This document shows, piece by piece, positions 42,906-53,689 of a stretch of DNA of 64,000 bases (position 1 is its first letter; the number at the start of each line of letters is the position of its first letter). The DNA is taken from NCBI RefSeq assembly GCF_035046485.1, contig NC_085138.1, forward strand, positions 343,678,263 to 343,742,262. The letters run 5' to 3'. Position numbers and translations under genes: made by a program. Below the pieces are notes generated by a model. It made no database searches. It had not been told where the DNA came from and saw only the letters and a program-made list of their open reading frames with translations. The DNA comes from Aedes albopictus. Lineage: Eukaryota > Arthropoda > Insecta > Diptera > Culicidae.

Positions 42906-44786
42906 GCTCAAAGAAGGAAATTCTTTGTTGAAAATATAACCAACCACTTGGAGCACCTTAAGTTACCCAGAGCGGGTTTCCAGATAGGCTAGCAGATAAA
43001 TCGTTCGGGGTAATGTCCTAAAGCCAAGTAAAGGACTTTTCACATATCCTCATTTTCCAATGTCTTCCATTTTCATCCCATATTCATCATATTCGAAAAC
43101 AAGCGATTACGGCACCGATTGATTTCGTTGTTTTTGTTTTCATGGGTACCCACTTCTGACAAAATATACAAAAATAAGAAACAAAACCAACAGCGCTTCA
43201 ATCTTTTGTTTTATTTTTTTTTTTTGTAGGATGAAAATGGGAGCTACATGCTTAATAAGGGAACCAATACCCTACTTCGTCTTCTATGTTTAACCAATAT
43301 TTTTCTGTTTTTGCCTTCTATTATCTACCTTCAAACCTTCAGATTCTTTCCTCTTCTCTTCAGTCTATACTAAATCACCATGTCATCAATTTGCAACACA
43401 TCCAACTTACGATCTAATTATACAAAAAGCATGCATTTCGTTGCGTCAATTTTCAACCAGAAAGTATCCATCTTATTATATTCTTACGCTCACTTCATAA
43501 AAATTGAGCTTCCACTCGTCTCAGCAGCGCTTTTTTTTGCGCCTCCCACAAACGAGCAGTAACATTCACATACTCAAAGACCAAGCAAAGTGCTTTTTTC
43601 AATTTTTATGAAGTCCATAATTCTCATTACCTTAATGGCAAACCCGTCGTAGTCGTCGTCGTGGCAGCTTTTCCCGACTTCTCTATCTCATAACGCTCAG
43701 TCCTGACTGGCTATAGGAACACTGAACACACCGCCGCGGCCGTGTTATGTTTCCATATGTAGTGCGGGCGGGAGCAGCTGTACATTACTCTTCCCAAGGG
43801 GAAAAAAGAGCTCATACACTAAAAGTGGAAACTTCCATAATGAATAGAAAACGTGGAAAATGAATACATTTGCTATTCATTTCCCGCCCGCTACCCACTC
43901 TAGATGGCAAGCAGGTGATTCCGACGCACCGGGGCTCACAGTTTTCCGTTTCTTTTCCGGGAATCCATCAAGCCCCGAAGGGGGGGGGGGGGTCTGGATG
44001 GTGCAGGCGACAACAGGGTAAATCCCAAAAGTGGAGACGCATGGCTGATTTCCACGTGAGAATTTACATCCGCATTCATCATTCCGGATTTGCCGGCACA
44101 GAACGACCGGCAGGCGGTGCCTCGGATGGAAAGGGGGATTTACGCATTTGCGAATTTGCAAGTGTCTTATTACTCTCCACGCACTCAGCGACTGATTGGG
44201 ACCGGTGGTGAAATGGTCCCTCACTAGGGCCACACAGATCTGAGTGAATATTTTAATTGCGAATAATTATTTACGTGCGGTTGTTCTGGAGAGCCGTCGT
44301 CTCGTTGTCGGTCCGTGTGGCATCCATAAATCAGGAGTACCCACCTCGGAGATGGATGTGCGAAAATGGACGAACAGAACTCTTTTGAATCGTATGAGGC
44401 CTGGTACCTAATCCTCAGCTGCCAGCAGTACGATTCAAAGCACCAAACAACAACGGCGCACCGGACGGATCTAGATTAATAGGGAACAATTTAAATCAAT
44501 TATTTTGTAACCGTTTGCAGATCTATGTAGCCCCGCTGCCGGTTTGGAGCGGTATTCAATGTGTGAGCATTTCCTGTTGGGGCCCGTGTGATGGATTACA
44601 CACCACACCGGTGTGAGCTTTGTGCTTGATCTGGTGAGTGATTTGACCCGGAAATATCCGGGTCCGGCGGTTAATTGTACACCGGGGAGTTGTTTGGCGA
44701 AATTGATTTAGATGGATTCGAGGCGGTTTTTGTGCTGAACGGGAAGGTCAATTCGTTTTCATTTACACATGCTACTTTTGACATCT
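42906..44786. other. Long stretch without recognisable gene, possibly single-copy
   Basis: About 1.9 kb with less obvious repeat content and higher GC from 43.6 to 44.7 kb. A run of 13 or so G lies at about 43980-43992. ORFs of 113-118 codons on both strands at 43870-44233 have no recognisable domain. It could be regulatory or intronic sequence of a neighbouring gene; nothing here decides that. Confidence 0.35.
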
Positions 44787-45159
44787 CTACACTATATCTC
44801 TTCCACAGTACCTACCTATTTTGATACCTTGTTGGCTACAACTTAGCTCCAATGCTGAGCATATAGTCCAACACCATCTTCGTCGGTCTTGGGTTATGTT
44901 CCTCCAGTTTCTCCGAACTTGTAGGGATCGCAGATCGTCTTCAACTACGTGCAGCCAGCGCGTTCGCAGCCGCTGAATATCGTTTTCGCTATTCTTTCTT
45001 GCGGCATTCGCATTACGTGCCCAGCCCACTGAAATCTGCCGTATTTTATACGTTTCACAATATCCGCTTCATTGTTGACTTGGTACAACTCGTGATTCAT
45101 GCGTCTGCGCCACACTCCAGCTTCTGTTTCCCACCGAGAATTGTCCGCAGAACTATACC
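44787..45159 (-). pseudogene. RTE-like LINE C-terminal fragment
   Basis: The minus strand gives WRRRMNHELYQVNNEADIVK then RIKYGRFQWAGHVMRMP, the conserved end of RTE-type ORFs (compare WRRRMNHELTAFYGEPSIQK at about 62.64 kb). A frameshift follows, and the fragment is cut at 45159 by the start of the word-repeat element. Confidence 0.65.
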
Positions 45160-45600
45160 CGACTAGATGGACATTACAAAATTATAACAAGCTGTGTTAT
45201 TTTGTTACAAATTTTTTTTATAAGAAGGGTTGTTATAAAACATGTACCGTTAGTAGTTAACATAACAAAAATTCTAACAAAGTTCCCACATTAAAAGAAC
45301 AAAAATGTTACAACTTTTGATATGATCATAACAAAAATATTACAAAACTTCTTCCATGAAATATGGTAGAATTTAACAAAATTATAACAAATTGTGTTAT
45401 AATTCCTTGGCAACCTTTTAGGGTAAAAACTAAATTTTATACTCATTTTTGGGTAAATATTTTTAAGTGTGTTATTCTATTTTTAGAAAAAGTAGGTAAC
45501 AAAAAAGGTTTCCAGTACGTTATAAAACTTTCGGATCCGAACGGGATTTGAACCAAGACACCTACCATCGGTAGCAATCTGACGCCTCTGCCAATGAGGC

Positions 45601-45888
45601 TGTTCGCGTGCAGTTCAACCCTGCGCGCTTTTGGATAACGCCTGCACACCCCTAGCACCCGGACGTCGCCGCCGTCGGCGCGCGCCGCCAGCGTCGGCCA
45701 ACTTCCTACAACGAGAGAGAAACCAATGAACAAGACAGAACAAGTACAGTCGTCGTACCGAACGGTCGACAGAAAAAACCTTTCTTTCAAACCAATGTAA
45801 ATTAGAGAAATACAGTCCATTTTTATCATTATTAGTTTAAATGTAGTCCGCCGCGTTTTATTCCGTCCCGTTCAGCTCCCCGCGTACA
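45601..45888 (+). repeat. 5' LTR of the BEL/Pao element
   Basis: 288 bp, TGTTCGCGTG...CCGCGTACA, with a GC-rich stretch of CGCCGCCGTCGGCGCGCGCC in its first third. It would hold promoter and RNA 5' end signals; no clear TATA box is seen. Confidence 0.93.
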
Positions 45889-45891
45889 TTT

Positions 45892-45909
45892 TGGACCTTC
45901 GTCGCCGGA
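45892..45909 (+). other. Candidate primer-binding site
   Basis: TGGACCTTCGTCGCCGGA starts three bases after the 5' LTR, with the TGG expected opposite a tRNA CCA end. The priming tRNA cannot be named from the sequence alone. Confidence 0.45.
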
Positions 45910-45926
45910 TATTTCGCGAAACCGCT

Positions 45927-48900
45927 ATGGAATCGATTCGCAGACGCCGCGATGTGCTTTTCGAGCGCATGAAGTGGGAGCTGAAAAACGCGAGTGTGGT
46001 GGAAAAAAGACAGCCTCCTGCCGGTGAAATCCAGGAGCGCTTGCACAAACTTTCGGACCTGTGTGAACAATTTGATAAAGCGCAAAGTGAAATCGAAGAA
46101 CAAGTCGATGCGCTAGTGGAAATTAACTCGATTTTCAACCATCGGTTGGAATTCGAGGAAATGTATTATGACGTGAAAGGGCGGTACATCAAGCTCCTCG
46201 GTGAACATAACCCCCACGGAAGCAGTGAAGGAACTATCGTCGAACCAGCGGATGATCTGAAGGAGGCAATCAGGTTGCTTCTGGATTCGCAGCGAATCCT
46301 GATGACGTCCCAGGCTGCAGCTTCGAACACGGTGTCGCAGTTGGCTGGCCAAGTCGGTTCCGTTAGCCTTTCCCGTCCGGTTGCTGACGCACAGGCGTCC
46401 GGGGGCCAAGTTCCGCTGGAGGTACGGTTGCCAACGATTGTCCTGCCAGTCTTCAAAGGCGACCGGAAACAGTGGCCATCCTTCAAGGACCTCTTCGAAA
46501 GCTGCATCCATTCGAAGAACCTGAAAAACTCCGTGAAGCTCCAGTACTTGCTTTCCCACCTGGATGGGGAGGCGAAAAAGATGGTTAGCTCTTACGCTAT
46601 CACCGACGCCAACTACGTGGGGGTATGGGACCGGCTCAACGAGTTTTACGGTAAGAAAAAGTACACTGTCGCGGCACTCGTCAAGGAGTTTGTGGACCAG
46701 CCGCCAGTTACTGCGCCAACCCTCGTCGGACTCCGCAAGCTTACCTCAACCTCGGATGATGTAGTGCGGCAGCTCAAGGCCCTAGGAGAGGAATACGAAT
46801 CTCGTGACCCGTGGCTGATCCATTTGCTCCTCGAGAAACTCGACCGAGAAACCCGTTCGCTGTGGGCCCAAATGCTGGTCGATGAGGACAATCCCAGCTT
46901 CCAAGATTTCATCACGTTCCTTGAGCGGCGATGCGATGCCTTGGAAACCTGCGCGTCCTTTTCCAAGAAGGGGACCGATGCCACAACGAAGAAGGAGCAG
47001 GAGCGGAAAGTGGATCCAAACCCGAAGGCAAGTAAACAAATCCAAAGCTTCCATGCAAACACCCAGCAAGCTTGCCCGCAGTGCACAGAGGCTCACACGA
47101 TATACCAGTGTGTCAGCTTCAAGAGCATCCCGGTGACCAGTCGACGGGATCTCGTCCAGCGAGCCAAGCTCTGCTTCAATTGCCTGAAAGCGACCCACGG
47201 CGTGAAGAACTGCACATCCCCACTGGTGTGCAAACAGTGCAAACAAAAACATCACTCACTGCTTTGCACAAGTGACAGTTCTGCCTCCGACTCAGGCCAG
47301 CCCCGGGAAGAAGCAGCTGCGAAGAAGCAAGAAGCAGGAGAACCAAAACAAGCGGATTCGGTGGCATCGTATGTCGCGGATCTCAAGACCAGCTGTTCAG
47401 TGAACTTCTTAAGTTTGCTGCCTACGGCTGTCGTCAAGGTGTTGGGGAAGAACAACGTCTTCCACGAAGTACGGGCAATGGTCGATTCCGCCTGTATGAA
47501 CTCGCTCATCAGCAAGCAAGCCTTCGAACGTCTTGGCCTGGAAAGGCGCAACGCCAACATTCTCGTGAGCGGTATCACCGACGGGAAACCCAGCAAGACA
47601 ACAGGAGCGGTCACACTGCAAATCTCATCGCGATTCGACGATCGTATCGTCATCGTGGTGGATGCGCTAATCCTGAATCACCTGGTTCCGGACCAACCGA
47701 GTCACCAGTTTGACGTCGACGTTGGTGCCCTGGCCGAGGCGCCTCTCGCAGATCCAACCTACAACGAATGTGGTAAGATCGACCTTTTGTTGGGAATAGA
47801 AGCTTTCTTTTCCATTCTAGAACCGGGCAAGCTCTACGCCGGTCGAGGCGTACCAGTTGCGCAGAATTCCGTCTTCGGCTACCTGGTTGGTGGCCACTTC
47901 AACACAGCACGTGCCACCGATGGTCGTCCGATACTGGGACTCGCGACGACGACGACGAATCTGGATCAAACGCTCCGGAAATTCTGGGAAGTGGAGGAGG
48001 TGCCTAAATCCAAGCAGCTTACCCCGGACGAGCTGCGCGCTGTCGAGCACTTCCACTCCACCCTTTCTCGGACTGAAACAGGGCGATACGTGGTTCGCCT
48101 ACCCTTCGACCGTACCAAGCCAGAACTGGGCGAATCGGCTACCGCTGCCATCCGGCGGTTCAAGGCAATGGAAAGGAAGTTCAGCATCGATCCAGAACTA
48201 CAACAGCACTACGGACAGTTCATGACTGAGTATGAGGCTCTCGGTCACATGGAGAAAATTCCGCCAAGCGAGGTGGAAGTCGCACCGGAGAAGTCGTTCT
48301 ATCTTCCGCATCACGGCGTGTGGAAGGTGGACAGCGCAACGACGAAGCTACGCGTCGTTTTCGACGCCTCGAGCAAGAGTGCTTCCGGGGTGTCGTTGAA
48401 TGATCGCCTGCTAGTGGGACCGAACGTGAACGAATCTCTCTTCAACGTGTTCACCCGCTGGCGCACCTACAGGATTGCTTTCTGCGCCGACGTCGAAAAG
48501 ATGTATCGGCAAGTTCTTGTCGCCAAAGAAGATGCCGATTTCCAGCGAGTAGTGTGGCGCAATTCTCCCGACCAACCTTTGGACCATTACCGCTTGCTGA
48601 CCGTTACGTACGGTACCGCGAGCGCGGCGTATCAAGCTATGGCGGCCTTGCAACAGGCTGCTGAAGACAACAAGGACGCACATCCGCTGGCATCCGAGCG
48701 GATTCCGAAAAATTTCTACGTGGATGATCTGCTCTCGGGGGCGGATACCATCGAAGAAGCCAAATCTCTCCGCAACGACATCGTTCAAGTTTTGGATAGC
48801 GGTGGCTTTGCTCTTCGCAAGTGGAGCTGCAACGAACCGCAACTGTTAGAAAGCGATGCGGTACAAGATGAACCGGTCCACATGAAGCTGCCGCAGGAAG

Positions 48901-51296
48901 ATGATTCCGTCAAGGCGTTGGGGATCAGATGGTCACCTCAAGATGACACGTTCAGCTTCAAACTCTCGTTCGACATCGACAGCACAAACACCAAACGTCA
49001 ACTGCTGTCCGATTCTTCAAAGTTTTTCGATCCATTCGGCTGGATCGCGCCGGTGATGATCCGAATGAAAATACTGTTCCAACACCTGTGGCTCTACGAC
49101 CTGGGCTGGGACGATCCACTTCCCGCATTCATCCTGGAGGAGTGGATTACCTTGAAGGAGACCCTGCACCACATCGAAAGAATTCGAATTAGAAGATGGA
49201 TTCCGCACGCCGGAGGGAAGCTCCAACTACATGGTTTTGCCGACGCTTCTGAAGCCGCGTACGCAGCCGTCGTGTACGCACGCACCGTTAACCAGGATGG
49301 AAGGGTTGAAACGAATCTGGTGGTGGCCAAAACCAGGGTGGCTCCCATTCTCCAGGTGTCGCTGCCCCGTCTGGAACTCATGGCGGCGGAGCTACTCGTC
49401 GATCTGATGGTCAAGGTACAGGAGTCGTTCTCGCATCTGGAGGTCGAACTATTTGCGTGGAGCGATTCTGAAATTGTTCTTCACTGGCTCACCTCGCTAC
49501 CAAGAAAGTGGAAAACTTTTGTGGCCAACCGCACCTCCAAGATTTTGCAGCATCTTCCCAGGAACCACTGGCGTCACGTGTCATCAAAGGACAATCCGGC
49601 CGACTGCGCCTCGCGCGGTGTCACGCCCTTGGAACTACTGTTACATCCGCTGTGGTGGAGGGGCCCCGGTTGGCTCGCACAACCAGAAGACGAATGGCCT
49701 ACTCAATCGGTTCGTTCAGTCATGGACGACGAGCTTCTTGAACAGCGAACGTCGGTGACCTGCTTGCACGCTAGTGCTACGGCGTGTCCCAGCGGTGGCC
49801 ACGAAACACTGACGTACCTCCTCAACCGATACTCAAATTTGTCCCATATTCGGCGCGTGTTGTGCTGGATCAATCGCCTACGACACAACGCTTTGGCCCG
49901 TAAACGTGGTGTGGCCCGACTTGAAGGACCGCTCACACCGAAGGAAATCGACAACTCCTGTTTGCAGCTGGCACGAGCAGTGCAAAGCGACTGCTTCCAA
50001 AAGGAAATCGATTGTCTGGTCAAGAACGCTCCTCTTCCAGGCAACAGCAAGCTGAAGAACCTCTTTCCTTTCGTCGACGCTGATGGCACTCTACGGGTTG
50101 GTGGTCGCCTCCAGAACTCAAGCCAACCATACGACGTTCGCCATCCAATCATCATACCGAAGGATCACCAATACACCAAGTTGCTTCTGTCAGAAGTACA
50201 TCTCCGTAACCTACACGCAGGGCCAACTCTGATGATCGCGACACTCAATCAGCGATATTGGATCGTCGGCTGCCAGACGGTGGTGCGTGGCTCTGTGGCG
50301 AGCTGCATGCGCTGCTGTCGGTTGAAAGGAAAAACAGCCACTCAACTAATGGGAAGCCTGCCATCAGTCCGCACAACTCCAGCTCGTCCTTTCGTACACT
50401 GCGGCGTGGACTACGCGGGCCCAATCCTTCTGCGCTCATCAACCCTACGATCGGCGAAGACAATAAAGGGCTATGTTGCTGTCTTTGTTTGCCTTGCAAC
50501 AAAGGCAGTACACCTTGAGGCAGTGTCTGATCTGTCCACGAATGCTTTCTTGGCAGCCCTAAAGCGCTTCTGTGGTCGTCGTGGTCTCTGCAGCGAAATT
50601 TGGTCTGACCACGGCACGAACTTCGTGGGTGCCGACCGAAGTATCCGCGAACATCTGCAATCGCCGGAGTTCAACCAAGCTGTTAGCCGCTACCTAGCGG
50701 ACCTGAAAGTGAAGTGGACGTTCATCACTCCATCCGTCCCCCACATGGGAGGAATTTGGGAGGCGGCCGTGAAAAGTTTCAAGAAACATCTCCGGGCCGT
50801 CCTTGGGCATGCGACGCTGACGTATGAGGAGCTTTCAACCGTCTTGACGCAAATCGAGGCGTGCTTGAATTCGCGTCCCTTGTGCCAGCTCTCCACATCG
50901 CCCGACTCCCTCGAAGCCCTCACGCCGGGGCATTTTATCATCAACCAACCACTGAATCTGTTGCCCGAGCCTGACATCCGTCACCTCCAGGAAGGCCGTC
51001 TGGACAGATGGCAACGTGTTCAACGCCACGTGGACGACATTTGGGCACGATGGAGAAACGAATACGTCGCCACGCTTCAGCCTCGTAACAAATGGCAGTC
51101 CGTTCAACAGAACTTGGATTCGGGGCAGTTGGTCCTGATCAAGAACGACAACACGTCACCAGCGGCATGGGAACTCGCAAGAATCGTCGCAACCCATCCG
51201 GATCAATATGGTGTAGTCCGCACCGTAACCGTTCGTCGAGGGCAGAACGAATACCAACGAGCGGTGCACAAGTTGGTTCCGCTTCCACTGGATTGA
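45927..51296 (+). CDS. BEL/Pao gag-pol polyprotein, about 1,789 aa
   Basis: The frame is open from 45891. The first ATG, 45927 (MESIRRRRDVLF), is the likely start. Residue numbers below count from 45891. A coiled N-terminal part is followed by a gag domain of the DUF1759 type (about 178-340; LPVFKGDRKQWPSFKDLF). Three C-x2-C-x3/4-H-x4-C knuckles lie at about 394-459. The aspartic protease active site is at about 529-533 and reads VDSAC instead of the usual DSG. RT has D867 in ADVEKMYRQV and the YVDD box at 943-946. RNase H has D1118, E1162 and D1192. Integrase has the HHCC finger (about 1435-1475) and the DDE triad D1507, D1573, E1624 (WSDHGTNF, GGIWEAAVK). All catalytic residues except the protease G are as expected. 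It would drive reverse transcription in cytoplasmic particles and integration into the genome. Confidence 0.93.
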   Translation: MESIRRRRDVLFERMKWELKNASVVEKRQPPAGEIQERLHKLSDLCEQFDKAQSEIEEQVDALVEINSIFNHRLEFEEMYYDVKGRYIKLLGEHNPHGSSEGTIVEPADDLKEAIRLLLDSQRILMTSQAAASNTVSQLAGQVGSVSLSRPVADAQASGGQVPLEVRLPTIVLPVFKGDRKQWPSFKDLFESCIHSKNLKNSVKLQYLLSHLDGEAKKMVSSYAITDANYVGVWDRLNEFYGKKKYTVAALVKEFVDQPPVTAPTLVGLRKLTSTSDDVVRQLKALGEEYESRDPWLIHLLLEKLDRETRSLWAQMLVDEDNPSFQDFITFLERRCDALETCASFSKKGTDATTKKEQERKVDPNPKASKQIQSFHANTQQACPQCTEAHTIYQCVSFKSIPVTSRRDLVQRAKLCFNCLKATHGVKNCTSPLVCKQCKQKHHSLLCTSDSSASDSGQPREEAAAKKQEAGEPKQADSVASYVADLKTSCSVNFLSLLPTAVVKVLGKNNVFHEVRAMVDSACMNSLISKQAFERLGLERRNANILVSGITDGKPSKTTGAVTLQISSRFDDRIVIVVDALILNHLVPDQPSHQFDVDVGALAEAPLADPTYNECGKIDLLLGIEAFFSILEPGKLYAGRGVPVAQNSVFGYLVGGHFNTARATDGRPILGLATTTTNLDQTLRKFWEVEEVPKSKQLTPDELRAVEHFHSTLSRTETGRYVVRLPFDRTKPELGESATAAIRRFKAMERKFSIDPELQQHYGQFMTEYEALGHMEKIPPSEVEVAPEKSFYLPHHGVWKVDSATTKLRVVFDASSKSASGVSLNDRLLVGPNVNESLFNVFTRWRTYRIAFCADVEKMYRQVLVAKEDADFQRVVWRNSPDQPLDHYRLLTVTYGTASAAYQAMAALQQAAEDNKDAHPLASERIPKNFYVDDLLSGADTIEEAKSLRNDIVQVLDSGGFALRKWSCNEPQLLESDAVQDEPVHMKLPQEDDSVKALGIRWSPQDDTFSFKLSFDIDSTNTKRQLLSDSSKFFDPFGWIAPVMIRMKILFQHLWLYDLGWDDPLPAFILEEWITLKETLHHIERIRIRRWIPHAGGKLQLHGFADASEAAYAAVVYARTVNQDGRVETNLVVAKTRVAPILQVSLPRLELMAAELLVDLMVKVQESFSHLEVELFAWSDSEIVLHWLTSLPRKWKTFVANRTSKILQHLPRNHWRHVSSKDNPADCASRGVTPLELLLHPLWWRGPGWLAQPEDEWPTQSVRSVMDDELLEQRTSVTCLHASATACPSGGHETLTYLLNRYSNLSHIRRVLCWINRLRHNALARKRGVARLEGPLTPKEIDNSCLQLARAVQSDCFQKEIDCLVKNAPLPGNSKLKNLFPFVDADGTLRVGGRLQNSSQPYDVRHPIIIPKDHQYTKLLLSEVHLRNLHAGPTLMIATLNQRYWIVGCQTVVRGSVASCMRCCRLKGKTATQLMGSLPSVRTTPARPFVHCGVDYAGPILLRSSTLRSAKTIKGYVAVFVCLATKAVHLEAVSDLSTNAFLAALKRFCGRRGLCSEIWSDHGTNFVGADRSIREHLQSPEFNQAVSRYLADLKVKWTFITPSVPHMGGIWEAAVKSFKKHLRAVLGHATLTYEELSTVLTQIEACLNSRPLCQLSTSPDSLEALTPGHFIINQPLNLLPEPDIRHLQEGRLDRWQRVQRHVDDIWARWRNEYVATLQPRNKWQSVQQNLDSGQLVLIKNDNTSPAAWELARIVATHPDQYGVVRTVTVRRGQNEYQRAVHKLVPLPLD

Positions 51297-51308
51297 GGCA
51301 TCCGCCTC

Positions 51309-51322
51309 AAGGGCCGGGTGGA
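51309..51322 (+). other. Polypurine tract of the BEL/Pao element
   Basis: AAGGGCCGGGTGGA lies directly before the 3' LTR, where plus-strand DNA synthesis is primed. It is broken by two C and a T but is in the expected position. Confidence 0.6.
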
Positions 51323-51610
51323 TGTTCGCGTGCAGTTCAACCCTGCGCGCTTTTGGATAACGCCTGCACACCCCTAGCACCCGGACGTCGCCGCCGTCGG
51401 CGCGCGCCGCCAGCGTCGGCCAACTTCCTACAACGAGAGAGAAACCAATGAACAAGACAGAACAAGTACAGTCGTCGTACCGAACGGTCGACAGAAAAAA
51501 CCTTTCTTTCAAACCAATGTAAATTAGAGAAATACAGTCCATTTTTATCATTATTAGTTTAAATGTAGTCCGCCGCGTTTTATTCCGTCCCGTTCAGCTC
51601 CCCGCGTACA
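51323..51610 (+). repeat. 3' LTR of the BEL/Pao element
   Basis: 288 bp, with no difference from the 5' LTR found in reading. Followed by the target duplication GAGGC. Confidence 0.93.
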
Positions 51611-52663
51611 GAGGCCATGACAACACCTGCCGAGAGCGGTGATAGAAGCATTACTGGTTCTACGTATTGCCAGTTTCCTCATTCAAATCCTTGTTTGACA
51701 GACGTACACGAGCGGGGTAGTATGACGTCACATTGAACTCGTTGACGTATAATAGACTTGATTTGTCGTTAGTGATTTTGTTTTAATCTATCACAATTAT
51801 ATCATATGCAGATATGATAACAGCTGTAGATATAATTTAGTTATATTTCACTTTTCTTCAATTTTAAGCAATGAAATGGAATCTATCACATGAGGGGTCA
51901 TCCATTTAGTTTATCGTCACGTTTAGGGTGGGTTGAAAATTTCCAATTTTAGCGTGACGTACTCAATAGATGCTTCCTAAGGTCGAAGCGAAAAAAAGTA
52001 GAATAAACAAACATCATGTTATAATTATTTAGTTCCACTTTTGCTTTTTCCATGTTCAATAACAGTCACTACTTGGTATACTTTTTGGCGAAATAAGAAC
52101 AGCAGAGTTTTGGTATTTATTGTAATCGATCTAATGTTTTCGCGTGTAAAGATACGTCATTTGTGTAAAATTCAACTCACGCTGAAATGGCGCTTGTTTA
52201 TAACAATGAAAGGCATGATTGATTTAAAAACTGAGAATTTACTTATTCCAAAGTTGTATTTCTTTGTTCTTCCTTAAAGTTGATCGATAAAAACAACCCA
52301 TTATCATCATTTCACGTTAGAAACTTCATTTGTTTCTACAAAATGTTCACAATCTTCCTGTAACTTCCAAACTGTTCGTCCAATCAAGTGGGTGATTATT
52401 TTTGGGATGTAGAAAACTGTTGGAAATAACATAATGTTGTTGATGGAGCATCCAATAACTTATAAAAATAGCGCATTTTTTAGAGACTCGTGAAGTTAAA
52501 TTCCGAATATCTCGGAAACGGTTACGTTCAGAAAGGTTGTTACAGTAGGCAAGCCAACCCACTGACAGGCATTATTGTCATTATCTCTTTTGTTAAAACG
52601 GCCCCAAAATGTGCTGATCAAACGAAATTGGGCCCCTAATGTCTCTACTGTCACTCCATCCCG

Positions 52664-52935
52664 ACTAGAAAATCATAACAAAAATATAACATAATTAAAA
52701 CAAATAATGATACCTATAACTCATTGTGATATAATCACGTTCAACATCCTTGGTGTTTTTGAAATACAATAACTCAATTATATCACATTATGTTATAAAT
52801 GCTGTTGGATAACTCATTGTTATATAATTAAGTTGTGGTTCTTTGACATTTGGACAAAAATCTAACAAAATTGTATCACATTCTGATAGAAACTGGAAAT
52901 CCTAAAGCTAACATTCATATCATATGCTATAAGTA
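52664..52935. repeat. Word-repeat element fragment with CCCGACTAG end
   Basis: Begins CCATCCCGACTAGAAAATCA with ATAACAAAAATATAACA words following and many TTATAAC-like words after. It lies next to copy 2 but in its own orientation, and its other end is lost at the next MITE. Confidence 0.45.
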
Positions 52936-53199
52936 TAGGCGTGTCAATGGTGTGGAGCAAGCGGTTTAACTGCAATATTTTTTAACTGCAAGTCCGATAA
53001 ATGCAACAAATTTGTAGCTATCGCACCGCCAGATGTCAAAATGGTGCGCCATGTTAGCCCAAATGAACAGACGGATGAAGTTCACGTTCATTTAACGTCA
53101 GTTGATGGTTTGTTGATACTGTCAGGTGATCCAGTTATCGGATTTTTGTTCGCTAAGTGAAACGTAAAAATGTTGCAGTTATTGAACGTCTACTGTGTC
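52936..53199. mobile_element. MITE of the CAGTAGACGTTCG family, copy 2
   Basis: The right end GAACGTCTACTG and interior words GCGGTTTAACTGCAATATT and TATCGCACCGCCAGATGTCA match 55019-55460 and, more distantly, 29018-29305. The left end is degenerate. Confidence 0.55.
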
Positions 53200-53689
53200 T
53201 TTGACATCCTACCAAAATTTTAACCCACCATCAGTCGCTTGCGTGTACTGAGTACACGCGTCTCAGAAAAATGCAAAAAAATAATCGAAATTCGCACCAA
53301 ATTGAACCGGGTGTTGGTTCTATTCCAAGATCCACTCTTCTTCTTGTTAGTAAGGCAGAAAAAAATGAAAAAATGCACGGAAAGTACTCGAAAAACACGT
53401 AATTCTAACCTCACATTTTACATGTGTACTCAGTACACCGGCGCGACCGCTGGTGTAACTTTTTTTTGAACCAGACCGTTACACGAGCGGTCGCGTCGTG
53501 TACTCAGTACACGGCAAACGTTTTCAATTATGGTTTATATGCTTTACTAGATACAATGTTAGTGTCTTCGGCAAAAATGTCCAACTGGATAATGCGCGTC
53601 TGATAGTGGACATGTGGAAACGGTCAACACGATCTGGTCCTGTCCCGGGTGTCGGAATGGCCCTCGCGGGAACCTGTTTCATGGACATT

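Larger units (their letters stand above)
45601..51610 (+). mobile_element. Complete BEL/Pao LTR retrotransposon, 6,010 bp
   Basis: Two 288-bp LTRs (45601-45888, 51323-51610) starting TGTTCG and ending TACA appear identical base for base. The insert is flanked by the 5-bp duplication GAGGC (45596-45600, 51611-51615). A candidate primer-binding site follows the 5' LTR and a purine-rich GGGCCGGGTGGA tract precedes the 3' LTR. One open frame encodes gag, protease, RT, RNase H and integrase in the order usual for BEL/Pao. There is no env-like frame. Identical LTRs and an unbroken frame indicate a very recent insertion that may still be competent. Confidence 0.95.
45160..52663 (-). mobile_element. 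Word-repeat element, TTATAAC type, copy 2, split by the BEL/Pao insertion
   Basis: Parts 45160-45600 and 51616-52520 or so are the inverse of 1165-3055. It begins CCCGACTAGATGGACATTAC, continues with dense TTATAAC words, then the tRNA-like segment (B box inverse GGATTTGAACC at 45544-45554). There the BEL element has been inserted with GAGGC duplicated. The rest continues at 51616 in GCCATGACAAC. The site of the piggyBac MITE of copy 1 is empty here. Confidence 0.65.

Noticed and set aside
46113..51107. Many antisense and out-of-frame ORFs within the BEL/Pao gag-pol region
   Set aside because: Shadows of the 1,801-codon frame, which carries all recognised domains.
51092..51451. 119-codon ORF overlapping the end of gag-pol and the 3' LTR (possible env)
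   Set aside because: Out of frame with pol, no signal peptide or membrane segment, and it runs into the LTR.
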